DNA of 64,000 nucleotides from Paracoccus haematequi. Lineage in GTDB: Bacteria; Pseudomonadota; Alphaproteobacteria; Rhodobacterales; Rhodobacteraceae. Shown in pieces: positions 35,290 to 43,129 of this stretch. How positions within the stretch are numbered: the first letter of the stretch is position 1; each line of letters starts with the position of its first letter. A program made the translations under genes and the position numbers. The DNA lies in the NCBI GenBank assembly GCA_945881965.1, contig CAMCVS010000013.1:1-64000 (forward strand), in the 5' to 3' direction. A model generated the notes under the pieces. That model saw only the letters and a list, made by a program, of their open reading frames with translations, was not told where the DNA came from and ran no database searches.

Positions 35290-37248
35290 ATGTCCGACGA
35301 CCTGCTGGGCCAGACCGGCCAAGATACCTATGACGCCAGCAGTATCGAGGTGCTGGAGGGGCTTGAACCCGTGCGCAAGCGACCCGGCATGTATATCGGC
35401 GGCACGGATGAACGCGCGCTGCACCATCTGGTCGCCGAAATCCTCGACAATTCGATGGACGAGGCGGTGGCGGGGCATGCCAACCGCATCGAGGTGGAAT
35501 TGCACGCCGACTACAGCGTGACGGTGCGGGATAATGGCCGCGGCATCCCGGTCGATCCGCATCCGAAATTCCCGAACAAATCCGCGCTGGAGGTGATCTT
35601 GTGCACCCTTCATGCGGGCGGCAAGTTTGGCGGCAAGGCCTATCAGACCTCGGGCGGTTTGCACGGCGTGGGGGCGTCGGTGGTCAATGCGCTGTCGGAC
35701 ATCATGATCGTGCAAGTTGCGCGCAACAAGGAACTGTACGAACAAAGGTTCTCGCGCGGCATCCCGCAAGGGCCGATTGCGCGGATCGGCGCGGCCCCGA
35801 ACCGGCGCGGCACAACGGTGACCTTTCATGCCGACGAGCAGATTTTTGGCAGCCACCGGTTCAAACCGGCGCGGCTGTTCAAGTCGATCCGGTCCAAGGC
35901 CTATCTGTTTTCCGGCGTCGAAATCCGCTGGAAATCGGAAATTGACGATGGCGAAACGCCGCGCGAGGCGGTGTTTCATTTTCCGGGCGGTCTGGCCGAT
36001 TACCTGAAGGATAGCCTTGGCAAGGTCGCGACCTATGCCGATCAGCCCTTTGCCGGGACCGTTGATTTCAATGAGAAATTCGCGACACCCGGCAAGGTGG
36101 AATGGGCGATCAACTGGACGCCCGCGCAAGACGGCTTCATCCAGTCCTACTGCAACACCGTGCCCACGCCCGAAGGCGGCACGCATGAAACCGGGTTCTG
36201 GGCCGCAATCCTGAAGGGTATCCGCGCCTATGGCGAGCGGGTGAAAAACCGCAAGGCGGATCAGATCACTCGCGAGGATCTGGTGGCGGGGGGCTGCGCG
36301 CTGGTATCCTGTTTCATCCGCGAGCCGGAATTTGTTGGCCAGACCAAGGACCGGCTGGCCACCGCCGACGCCGCGCGTCTGGTCGAAGGCGCGGTGCGCG
36401 ACCATTTCGACACCTGGCTGGCGAATGACACCAAATCGGCGGGCGCGATCCTTGATTTCCTGATCCTGCGCGCCGAAGAACGCCTGCGCCGCCGTCAGGA
36501 AAAGGAAACCAGCCGCAAAACCGCCACCAAACGCCTGCGCCTGCCCGGCAAGCTGGTGGATTGTTCGGCGACCAACCGCGCGGGCACCGAATTGTTCCTG
36601 GTCGAAGGCGATTCTGCGGGCGGATCGGCCAAAATGGCGCGCGAACGCAATTTTCAGGCGCTGCTGCCGCTCCGCGGCAAGATCCTGAACGTGCTGGGCG
36701 CGGCCAGCGGCAAGCTGGGCCAGAATCAGGAAATCAACGATCTGTGCCAAGCGCTTGGCGTGCAGATGGGGACGAAATTCAACGTCGATGACCTGCGCTA
36801 TGACAAGGTCATCATCATGACCGACGCCGATGTGGACGGCGCGCATATCGCGTCGCTCTTGATGACGTTCTTTTTCACCCAGATGCGCCCGATGATCGAC
36901 CGGGGGCATCTGTATCTGGCCTGCCCGCCCTTGTATCGGCTGACGCAGGGGGCAAAGCGGCTCTATGTGGCGGATGACGCCGCGAAAGAGGTCTGGATGG
37001 CCAAGGGTCTGGGCGGCAAGGGCAAAATCGACGTGCAGCGGTTCAAGGGTCTGGGCGAGATGGACGCCAAGGACCTGAAAGACACCACGATGAACCCCCT
37101 GACCCGCAAGCTGATCCGCGTCACCATCGACGAGGACGAGCCCGGCGAAACCGGCGACCTGGTGGAACGCCTCATGGGCAAGAAGCCCGAACTGCGGTTC
37201 CAGTACATCCAGGAGAACGCGCGGTTTGTGGAAGAGTTGGATGTGTGA
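35290..37248 (+). CDS. parE: DNA topoisomerase IV subunit B
   Basis: A 652-residue ATPase subunit that with ParC separates linked daughter chromosomes. GHKL ATPase marks are EILDNSMDEAVAGHA, VRDNGRGIPV and TSGGLHGVGASVVNALS; the TOPRIM metal site is LVEGDSAGGSAKMARERNFQALL with DADVDGAHI; the C-terminal part has KPELRFQYIQENARF. The length and lack of the GyrB insert distinguish it from GyrB (about 800 residues). The ATG at 35290 follows AGGAAG. Flanked on both sides by toxin-antitoxin pairs. Confidence 0.94.
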   Translation: MSDDLLGQTGQDTYDASSIEVLEGLEPVRKRPGMYIGGTDERALHHLVAEILDNSMDEAVAGHANRIEVELHADYSVTVRDNGRGIPVDPHPKFPNKSALEVILCTLHAGGKFGGKAYQTSGGLHGVGASVVNALSDIMIVQVARNKELYEQRFSRGIPQGPIARIGAAPNRRGTTVTFHADEQIFGSHRFKPARLFKSIRSKAYLFSGVEIRWKSEIDDGETPREAVFHFPGGLADYLKDSLGKVATYADQPFAGTVDFNEKFATPGKVEWAINWTPAQDGFIQSYCNTVPTPEGGTHETGFWAAILKGIRAYGERVKNRKADQITREDLVAGGCALVSCFIREPEFVGQTKDRLATADAARLVEGAVRDHFDTWLANDTKSAGAILDFLILRAEERLRRRQEKETSRKTATKRLRLPGKLVDCSATNRAGTELFLVEGDSAGGSAKMARERNFQALLPLRGKILNVLGAASGKLGQNQEINDLCQALGVQMGTKFNVDDLRYDKVIIMTDADVDGAHIASLLMTFFFTQMRPMIDRGHLYLACPPLYRLTQGAKRLYVADDAAKEVWMAKGLGGKGKIDVQRFKGLGEMDAKDLKDTTMNPLTRKLIRVTIDEDEPGETGDLVERLMGKKPELRFQYIQENARFVEELDV

Positions 37249-37325
37249 TCACGCGACAGCGTTGACCATGCGTTAACCCTGCCGCGCGATAGTCCCTGCG
37301 TGGTGATTGACGCCGCGACTAAATA

Positions 37326-37333
37326 TATGCATA
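37326..37333. promoter_or_regulatory. TATGCATA palindrome before brnT, possible operator
   Basis: An eight-base perfect palindrome in a small A/T-rich island immediately upstream of the brnT ATG. BrnA antitoxins autoregulate by binding palindromes in this position in studied homologues; the match here is only by position and symmetry. Confidence 0.4.
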
Positions 37334-37336
37334 GCA

Positions 37337-37606
37337 ATGTGGGACTGGGACGAGGGCAAACGCCAGCGCACCTTGCGGGATCGCGGCGTGGATTTCGCGG
37401 CGGTGGAACGGTTTGACTTTGGGTCAGCGACCATCGACCCGGATATCCGACAGGACTACGGCGAGGTGCGGTTGCTGGCGCTGGGGTTGATCGACGGGCG
37501 GCTGCATGCGCTCGTTTTTACACGGCGGAACGGGGTCGGGCGGGTCATCAGTTTGCGCCGTGCCAATGCGAGGGAACACAGGACATGGCAAAGCCGCCAA
37601 AACTGA
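37337..37606 (+). CDS. brnT: BrnT ribonuclease toxin
   Basis: An 89-residue BrnT/RelE-like toxin: MWDWDEGKRQRTLRDRGVDF is the canonical start (DE-KR-N-x-H/R-GV-F), and YGEVRLLALGLIDGRLHALVFT, then ISLRRANAREHRTW carry the remainder, with the RRAN-RE-R catalytic-type region at the C-terminus. BrnT cleaves RNA and is neutralised by BrnA. The toxin gene precedes the antitoxin gene, as is usual for this type, with a 22-bp overlap. Confidence 0.9.
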   Translation: MWDWDEGKRQRTLRDRGVDFAAVERFDFGSATIDPDIRQDYGEVRLLALGLIDGRLHALVFTRRNGVGRVISLRRANAREHRTWQSRQN

Positions 37607-37923
37607 CCGATGGCCTCGCCGAGGATTCCGCGCCGTTTCTCCTGCGACCGGATGAACCCGACGACGAAAACCCGGAATGGACCGACGAGATGTTCGCGCG
37701 CGCGCAGACGATCTGGGATTTTCCCGACATCGTCGAAATCCTGCAAAAGCACGGCAAACTGGGCCGCCCGCCCCTCGCGCCCGAGGCAAAGAAGCACCGC
37801 GTCACGCTGTATCTGGACCCGGACGTGATCGCCGCGCTCAAGGCTCCCGGCAAGGGCTGGCAGACGCGGGCCAATGCGGCGTTGCGTCAGGCGCTTGGCT
37901 TGTCCGCGCGCGACGTAACGTAG
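37585..37923 (+). CDS. brnA: BrnA-type antitoxin
   Basis: A 112-residue antitoxin. The C-terminal ribbon-helix-helix-type region KKHRVTLYLDPDVIAALKAPGKGWQTRANAALRQAL is the BrnA signature (split here for length: VTLYLDPDVIAALKA and GWQTRANAALRQAL). The N-terminal part is acidic. Its stop codon TAG lies within a GTAGGG-type palindromic repeat. It overlaps brnT by 22 bp. Confidence 0.88.
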   Translation: MAKPPKLTDGLAEDSAPFLLRPDEPDDENPEWTDEMFARAQTIWDFPDIVEILQKHGKLGRPPLAPEAKKHRVTLYLDPDVIAALKAPGKGWQTRANAALRQALGLSARDVT

Positions 37924-37943
37924 GGCGGCTGCTTGCAGCCGCC
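37920..37943 (+). repeat. GTAGGG-type palindromic repeat overlapping the brnA stop
   Basis: GTAGGGCGGCTGCTTGCAGCC with GCC following. The first bases after the brnA coding region provide its TAG stop, so insertion may have set the current C-terminus. Same family as 19688 and 31790. Confidence 0.75.
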
Positions 37944-37976
37944 ATCCTTCACCCCCTTGACCGGCCCCGCCGCGCC

Positions 37977-38669
37977 ATGCCCAATCCGGTGATGCGTCTT
38001 GCCCTGATCCTGTGCCTGTTGCTGCCTGCCTGCGGTCGCCCGTTGACCGTCAACGAACGCGCCTATCTGGCAACGCTGCACGGCGCCACGTTGGATACGG
38101 ACCGGGTCCGGCTTGCGGGCACCCTGATCGAAAACCCGCGCCTGCACACCCGCAAACCGCGCCCGCGCGTGGCGTGTACCGAGCGGGTCTATCCGCCGTT
38201 TCCGGCGGGGCCAGTGGTCGTCTCAACGGGTGCTATGGCCGGGTTCCGCAGCATCTGGTTCCGCGCCGACCTGTGGCGCGCGGATTTCGTGCCCGACTGG
38301 CCGCACCGCATCCATCTGTGGGATGCGCTGCTGCTGGCGCATGAAATCACCCATATCTGGCAGTGGCAGAACCGCGCCCGCACCGGATATCACCCGCTGA
38401 AAGCTGCGTTTGAACATGTGGCCAAGGCAGACCCCTATCTGTTCGATCCTGACACCCGCGCGGATTTCCTGTCTTTCGGGTATGAACAGCAGGCCGTGAT
38501 CGTTGAAGAATATGTCTGCTGTCGGGCGCTTGCCCCCGACGCCCCGCGCACCGCGCGGTTGCACGACATGTTGGTCAAGGTGATGCCGGTGGCCCCGCTG
38601 CAATCGCTGACCAGCCCAGAGGTGCTGATCCCCTGGACGGGCGTGCAGACGCAGGGCATTTGCGGTTAA
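37977..38669 (+). CDS. putative metallopeptidase-like lipoprotein
   Basis: A 230-residue predicted lipoprotein. The signal peptide MRLALILCLLLPAC starts at the second methionine; the cleavage Cys follows LLP-A. The segment LLLAHEITHIWQWQNR carries HEITH, the HEXXH zinc-peptidase motif. A downstream ligand is not certain, though the EEYVCCR segment could provide a Glu. It is not a recognised family beyond that. Start: ATG 37977, with ATG 37992 equally plausible; neither has a clear RBS. Convergent with the cytochrome gene by 4 bp. Confidence 0.75.
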   Translation: MPNPVMRLALILCLLLPACGRPLTVNERAYLATLHGATLDTDRVRLAGTLIENPRLHTRKPRPRVACTERVYPPFPAGPVVVSTGAMAGFRSIWFRADLWRADFVPDWPHRIHLWDALLLAHEITHIWQWQNRARTGYHPLKAAFEHVAKADPYLFDPDTRADFLSFGYEQQAVIVEEYVCCRALAPDAPRTARLHDMLVKVMPVAPLQSLTSPEVLIPWTGVQTQGICG

Positions 38670-39091
38670 CGCTGCACCGATTCCAGATAGGCCAGCAGCG
38701 CGGCCAAGGACCGTGGCACTGGTGACGGCTGGGTGCCGCCTACGTTGACAGGCACGGTCGGGCCATACAGCAGCGCGCCAAATTCCGGCATCCCGGCGGC
38801 GCTGGGAGCCTTTGTATAGCCGTCGATCTGCGTCAGCACGGCGGCGCGCGGGAAGGTGCCGCCGGCACGTTGCGCGATCCGCGTCAGGTCAGGCGGGCGC
38901 GGCGTCAAACCTTGCGCCAAGGGGCCATCGCCCCGCGCGGAGGTGCCATGGCAGATCGCGCAGTTTTCTGCGAACAGCACCGCGCCCTCGGCGGGTTCGG
39001 GCATGTCATTGGCAACGCAAGCGGCCAGCACCGCCAATCCGACAGCGGCCATCGGCCAAATCCAGACCTTGGAAACGGGCACATCACGCAT
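38666..39091 (-). CDS. c-type cytochrome (lipoprotein-like)
   Basis: A 141-residue monohaem cytochrome c. One CXXCH site, CAICHGTSARGDGPLA, after an N-terminal membrane or lipoprotein signal (LAVLAACVAND, possible lipobox LAAC). The sixth ligand is probably Met in AAGMPEFGALLYG. The likely site is the periplasmic face of the inner or outer membrane, in electron transport. ATG 39091 has AGGAGG ahead at 7-8 bases; the upstream ATGs lie too close or too far. An FNR-type box lies 115 bases upstream of its start, consistent with oxygen control. Confidence 0.85.
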   Translation of the reverse strand: MRDVPVSKVWIWPMAAVGLAVLAACVANDMPEPAEGAVLFAENCAICHGTSARGDGPLAQGLTPRPPDLTRIAQRAGGTFPRAAVLTQIDGYTKAPSAAGMPEFGALLYGPTVPVNVGGTQPSPVPRSLAALLAYLESVQR

Positions 39092-39205
39092 GGTCATCCC
39101 TCCTGCAAATCTGTGTGGGCTGGCCAGCGCGCGGGCAGGTCGTTGATCCCTGACCGCCACCACCCATCCTGCGCATGATCTTGCGGTTGGCGCGCGCGCG
39201 ATGTC

Positions 39206-39219
39206 TTGATCTGGATCAG
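39206..39219. promoter_or_regulatory. FNR/FnrL-type site
   Basis: TTGATCTGGATCAG: nine of ten consensus positions of TTGAT-N4-ATCAA. It lies between the divergent cytochrome c gene and the thioesterase gene; cytochromes are the usual targets in Rhodobacteraceae. Confidence 0.6.
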
Positions 39220-39263
39220 GTGGGCGGTCATGCTGCGATCATTCCCGCGACAGGAGGCCGCAG

Positions 39264-39674
39264 ATGCCCTTTTCCCCCGATGACGCGCAGGCCTGGCTGG
39301 CGGCGGATTTCGCGCCTTGGGTGCAGGCGCTGAACCTGACGGTCACCGCCGTGACCGTGAACAGCGCGCAACTGACGATGCCGATCACCCCGGCGCTGGC
39401 GCGGGTGGGCGGCATCGTCTGCGGGCAATCCCTGGCCGCGATGGCCGATACCACGATGGTGATCGCCTGCGCGGGGCATTTCGGCGAACCGCGCCCCGTG
39501 GGCACCGTGACGCTGGACACACAATTCCTGCGCCCCGGTGCGGGCAGCCATATCCGCTGCGACGCCGAAATCATCCGCGCGGGCAAATCGCTGATCTTTG
39601 CGCGGGCGACGCTGGTGGCGTTGCCCGATGACAAGCCCGTGGCGATGGCCACTGCCACATTCTTTGCAGGATAG
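39264..39674 (+). CDS. hotdog-fold thioesterase (PaaI-like)
   Basis: A 136-residue PaaI/YbgC-type single hotdog domain, probably an acyl-CoA thioesterase. The GGIVCGQSLAAMADTTMVIAC helix and VTLDTQFLRPGAGSHIRC strand pattern are the family marks. Asp in MADTTM is the usual catalytic position. It is preceded by AGGAGG at 39245-39253. A DMT-like gene follows after 4 bases, so both are one transcript. Confidence 0.87.
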   Translation: MPFSPDDAQAWLAADFAPWVQALNLTVTAVTVNSAQLTMPITPALARVGGIVCGQSLAAMADTTMVIACAGHFGEPRPVGTVTLDTQFLRPGAGSHIRCDAEIIRAGKSLIFARATLVALPDDKPVAMATATFFAG

Positions 39675-39678
39675 CGTC

Positions 39679-40125
39679 ATGCCGCAAACCACCCTTTACG
39701 CGCTGGTGATGTTCGCCGCTGGTGTTGGCATCCCTGTGCTGGCCGCACTGAATGCCGCCCTCGGCCGCACCATCGGGGCACCTGCGGCGGCAACCGTGGC
39801 GCTGTTTTGTATCGCGGCTCTGGCGGCCATCGCCGTCACGCTGATCACCCGGCAACAGGGCGCGCTGCCCGCCATTGCGACCGCGCCCAAGCACCTGCTG
39901 CTGGCGGGGTTGCTGGTGGCGTTTTACGTGCTGTCGATCACCTTCATCGCGCCCAAGTTCGGGGTGGGCAACGCGATCTTTTTCGTGCTGCTGGGGCAGT
40001 TGGTGTCTGCCGCGCTGATCGACCATTTCGGCCTGTTCGGCGCGCGGATATCGCCGTTCAGCCCTCCGCGCGCCTTGGGGATTGCGATGATGGCGGCAGG
40101 CGTGTTCGTCACGCAGCGGGTTTAG
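39679..40125 (+). CDS. DMT-superfamily inner membrane protein (YdcZ/DUF606 type)
   Basis: A 148-residue membrane protein of four to five helices, a half-size DMT unit. [25 protein letters not shown] at the start and [16 protein letters not shown] at the end (each shortened here) match the DUF606/YdcZ family. Such proteins work as dimers or as pairs. Substrate unknown. It shares the operon with the thioesterase; its end overlaps lolD by 4 bp, convergent. Confidence 0.85.
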   Translation: MPQTTLYALVMFAAGVGIPVLAALNAALGRTIGAPAAATVALFCIAALAAIAVTLITRQQGALPAIATAPKHLLLAGLLVAFYVLSITFIAPKFGVGNAIFFVLLGQLVSAALIDHFGLFGARISPFSPPRALGIAMMAAGVFVTQRV

Positions 40126-40814
40126 GGAACCAGCCGCCCCGCCTCTAGCCGCAGCCGCCGGTCCATCCGGGCGGCGAGATCAAGGTTATGCGTCGCGATC
40201 AGCGCCCCCATCCCGGTGTCGCGCACCAGCGCCAACAGCGCCGCGAACACAGTTTCCGAGGTGCCGGGGTCCAGATTGCCGGTGGGTTCATCTGCCAGCA
40301 ACAGGCGCGGCTGATTGGCCAGCGCGCGGCAGAACGCGACGCGCTGTTGTTCGCCCCCCGACAAGGCCGCCGGTCGGTGATCCGCGCGCGGGCCCAGCCC
40401 GACGGACGCCAACAACTGCGCCGCCCGCGCCTCGGCCTCATTACGCGCCACACCATTGGCAAGCTGCGGGATCACGATGTTCTCGGCGGCAGAAAATTCG
40501 GGCAGCAGGTGGTGGAATTGATAGACAAACCCGACCGACCCGCGCCGCATCGCCGTCCGCACCCGGTCGGATTGGCCGGCCATCTCAGCGCTTGCGATCC
40601 GCACCGACCCGGCGTCGGGCGTGTCCAGCAGTCCCGCGATATGCAGCAGCGTCGATTTCCCGGCACCCGAGGGTGCGACCAGCGCCACCACCTCGCCGGG
40701 GGCCACGGTCAAAGACACGCCGCGCAGCACGTCCACCGCGTTGTGGCGGCCCTTGTTATAGGTCTTGGTCACGCCGTCCAGCGCCAAGACCGGATCAGTC
40801 ACCGGGTCATTCAT
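40122..40814 (-). CDS. lolD: lipoprotein-releasing ABC transporter ATPase LolD
   Basis: A 230-residue ABC ATPase. Walker A reads [14 protein letters not shown], Walker [14 protein letters not shown], signature [12 protein letters not shown]. The [19 protein letters not shown] stretch is the Q-loop region typical of LolD/MacB-type transporters. The first Walker A residue is Ala instead of Gly; I recall the same in other Rhodobacterales LolD, so it is not a defect. It powers release of outer-membrane lipoproteins by LolC/E to LolA. Overlaps lolC by 8 bp, an operon. Confidence 0.93.
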   Translation of the reverse strand: MNDPVTDPVLALDGVTKTYNKGRHNAVDVLRGVSLTVAPGEVVALVAPSGAGKSTLLHIAGLLDTPDAGSVRIASAEMAGQSDRVRTAMRRGSVGFVYQFHHLLPEFSAAENIVIPQLANGVARNEAEARAAQLLASVGLGPRADHRPAALSGGEQQRVAFCRALANQPRLLLADEPTGNLDPGTSETVFAALLALVRDTGMGALIATHNLDLAARMDRRLRLEAGRLVP

Positions 40815-42093
40815 AGCGCAGCGCCTCGACCGGGTTCATCCGCGCGGCGCGGCGGGCGGGAAAGATGGTCACGATCCACGACAGGCCCAGCGACAGCGTG
40901 ACAGCCGACAAAACGTCTGCCAGTTCCAGCTTGGCCGGCACGGAATAGATGCCGCGAATGGCCGGATCCCAAACCCCGCCGCCCGAGATATAGTTCACCA
41001 GGCTGAAAATCGGGTCGATATAGATCGCGAACAGGCACCCCAGAATGACCCCCAACAGCGTGCCAACCGTGCCCGTCACCGCGCCGCAGATAAAGAACAC
41101 GCGCAGCACCGATCCCTCGGACAGGCCCATGGTGCGCAGGATGCCGATGTCGCGGCCCTTGTTTTTCACCAGCATGATCAGCCCCGACACGATGTTCATC
41201 GCCGCGATCAGCACCAGAATGGACAGGATGATGAACATCACATTGTCCTCGATTTCCAGCGCGCGCAGGAACCCGCCGGAACTGTCACGCCAGGACCACA
41301 ACTGCGCCCCCGCGCCGCCCGCCGCCAGCAGGTCCAGCGACAGATCATCAACGCGGTCCGGGTCCGTCACCATCACCTCAATCTCGTCGGCGCGGCCTTC
41401 GCGGTTGAAGTAACTTTGCGCCTCGGCGAGCGGCATGTAGATGCGGGTGCGGTCGATGTCCCAGCGTCCGGCGGTGAACACATAGACCACCTCATAGGCT
41501 TTGACGCGGGGGCTGGTTCCAAAGGCGGTTTTCACCCCATCGGGCGATATGATGCGGATGCGGTCGCCAAGGGCCAGCCCCAACTCGCGCGCGATGCCCG
41601 ATCCGATGGCGACGCCCTGATCGAAGCGCGTCAGATCGCCCTGTGCATCGGCGCCGATGCCGACACGCGGGATGGTTTCAAGGTCCGCGCGGGTGATGCC
41701 GTAAACCTCGACGCCGGTGTTGCGGCCCTGTGCGTTGGCCATGACGTGCCCCCGGATCAGCGGCGCCGCGCGCGTCACGCCCGGCACGGCGGCCAACCGC
41801 GCCGCCACCGCGTCATAATCGGCCATCGTGCGGTCAATCCGGCCCGTCACCGCGTCCACCTGCCCGATGGAATAGACCGTGACATGCGCGTTCGCGCCCA
41901 GAATGGTATCGACAAATTCCGCCCGGAACCCCGACCGCACCGCCAGCGTGGCGATCAATGCAAACACCGCCAATGTGATGCCGATCAGCGATATCCAGGT
42001 CATCACGCTGACCCCGCCCTCGGCGCGCTTGGCGCGCAGGTAACGCCAGGCGATCATCCATTCAAAGGCCGCAAAAGGCGGTGGGGCGGGCAT
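40807..42093 (-). CDS. lolC: lipoprotein-releasing ABC transporter permease LolC/E
   Basis: A 428-residue four-TM permease with large periplasmic domain. N-terminal [24 protein letters not shown], the [19 protein letters not shown] first helix, and the C-terminal FtsX part with [15 protein letters not shown] and [24 protein letters not shown]. Alphaproteobacteria have one LolC/E type (LolF-like) instead of two; hence the exact name is a convention. It extracts triacylated lipoproteins from the inner membrane. Followed by lolD. Confidence 0.93.
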   Translation of the reverse strand: MPAPPPFAAFEWMIAWRYLRAKRAEGGVSVMTWISLIGITLAVFALIATLAVRSGFRAEFVDTILGANAHVTVYSIGQVDAVTGRIDRTMADYDAVAARLAAVPGVTRAAPLIRGHVMANAQGRNTGVEVYGITRADLETIPRVGIGADAQGDLTRFDQGVAIGSGIARELGLALGDRIRIISPDGVKTAFGTSPRVKAYEVVYVFTAGRWDIDRTRIYMPLAEAQSYFNREGRADEIEVMVTDPDRVDDLSLDLLAAGGAGAQLWSWRDSSGGFLRALEIEDNVMFIILSILVLIAAMNIVSGLIMLVKNKGRDIGILRTMGLSEGSVLRVFFICGAVTGTVGTLLGVILGCLFAIYIDPIFSLVNYISGGGVWDPAIRGIYSVPAKLELADVLSAVTLSLGLSWIVTIFPARRAARMNPVEALRYE

Positions 42094-42141
42094 CCGTATC
42101 TCCTGAAATCGGGCGGACCTTGCGGCGGGACGCGGCGGGCG

Positions 42142-42651
42142 TCAAGCCACCGTTGCGCGCGGCGCGCGCATCCGCCGACGCATCCCGCGCCACGCGCCCA
42201 GCATCAGCGCCACCGCCAACCCGCCCATGACCAGCCCCGATCCGGCAAACACCGCGCCTTCGAATGTCAGCGGCAAAGCGGGTTTGAAATCGCCCCATGT
42301 GCCGCGCAGCAAATCACGGTCGCCCATGCGGCCCGCGTGATAGACCCGCATGAACGGCCCGGTATCGCGCAGCGCCGTCAGATCGCCGGTCAGACGTGCG
42401 TGGCGGGCAAAGGTGGTTTCCATGTCCACGCGGCGCTTTTCGACAAAGGGCGTGCCTTGCATCTGGTCAAGCGCCTGATAGCGGTTCAGCCCCAGATCAG
42501 CGGCCGAAGCGTCGAAATCCGCCACCACCTGATCCAGCGCCTGCACCGCGCCACCCAGGCGTTGCAGATATTGCTGGCTGAACTCGGGGAACTGCGCCAG
42601 CGTCCCCGCCCCCGCCAGCCCGCCTGCCAGTGTCAGAACCCGTCCGATCAT
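42142..42651 (-). CDS. DUF2937 family membrane protein
   Basis: A 169-residue protein. MIGRVLTLAGGLAGAG starts it, then FPEFSQQYLQRLGGAV, a DUF2937 hallmark, a coiled central region (VDMETTFARHARLTGDLTALRD) and one transmembrane helix near residues 128-155 followed by a basic Arg-rich tail. Function unknown. ATG 42651 has GGAGGG seven bases ahead; the upstream open frame is less likely. It separates lolC from the next minus-strand gene proS by a large inserted region. Confidence 0.85.
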   Translation of the reverse strand: MIGRVLTLAGGLAGAGTLAQFPEFSQQYLQRLGGAVQALDQVVADFDASAADLGLNRYQALDQMQGTPFVEKRRVDMETTFARHARLTGDLTALRDTGPFMRVYHAGRMGDRDLLRGTWGDFKPALPLTFEGAVFAGSGLVMGGLAVALMLGAWRGMRRRMRAPRATVA

Positions 42652-43129
42652 GCCGATTCCCTCCGTTCGACGCAGAAATACCATAAAAAAGCCTGACCGG
42701 ATCGCTGTGGTTTCAACCCGACACCCGTCAGTGTCGACCTTCACACGTCAGCCACAGGAGCCCTTGAAAACCCAAAACGATGCAAATAGATTAATAACGT
42801 AACGAGTAAGAGTCGCTCGTTCCGCAGCGCAATAGATATATTGTGGATGCTGCTTTTCGGTTCAAATGGTCGTCTCTGCTCGTGATTGCGCGTATGGTAA
42901 TGCGGCGCATAGGCTGCAAATCAGGTGACTGTTCCGTAACAAAAACGCCCTGTGCGTTGCCCGTTCGGTAGATTTGTTCCGCCCACCCCGTGCCATTTTC
43001 ATCTTTTTGGCGTCCGGCGCAATGCGTCCGCTATTTGCGGGACGGCCCTTGGCTGTCTTGAGGCGGAGAATTGCGCGGCATCCTCATCACTAAAGACGGC
43101 GCCGATTGCGCCGCCGGGAGAATATTGCA
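42652..43129. other. 478-bp intergenic region, A/T-richer, upstream of the glycosidase-like gene
   Basis: Non-coding as far as I can see in either strand. Around 42770-42860 it is relatively rich in A/T (ATTAATAACGTAACGAG, AATAGATATATTGTGG), a likely promoter zone for the plus-strand gene. It also has a GGCGCCGATTGCGCC hairpin at 43098-43112 right before the SD. Two GTTC motifs at 42962 and 42975 are spaced by 9, not 7, and I do not call them LexA sites. Confidence 0.6.

Noticed and set aside
40122-40814. Ala instead of the first Gly in Walker A of LolD as a defect.
   Set aside because: The rest of the motif (GAGKST) is complete and the variant is what I recall from other members in this family.
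42962-42990. Two GTTC motifs upstream of the glycosidase-like gene as a LexA box.
   Set aside because: The spacing is nine bases, not seven.
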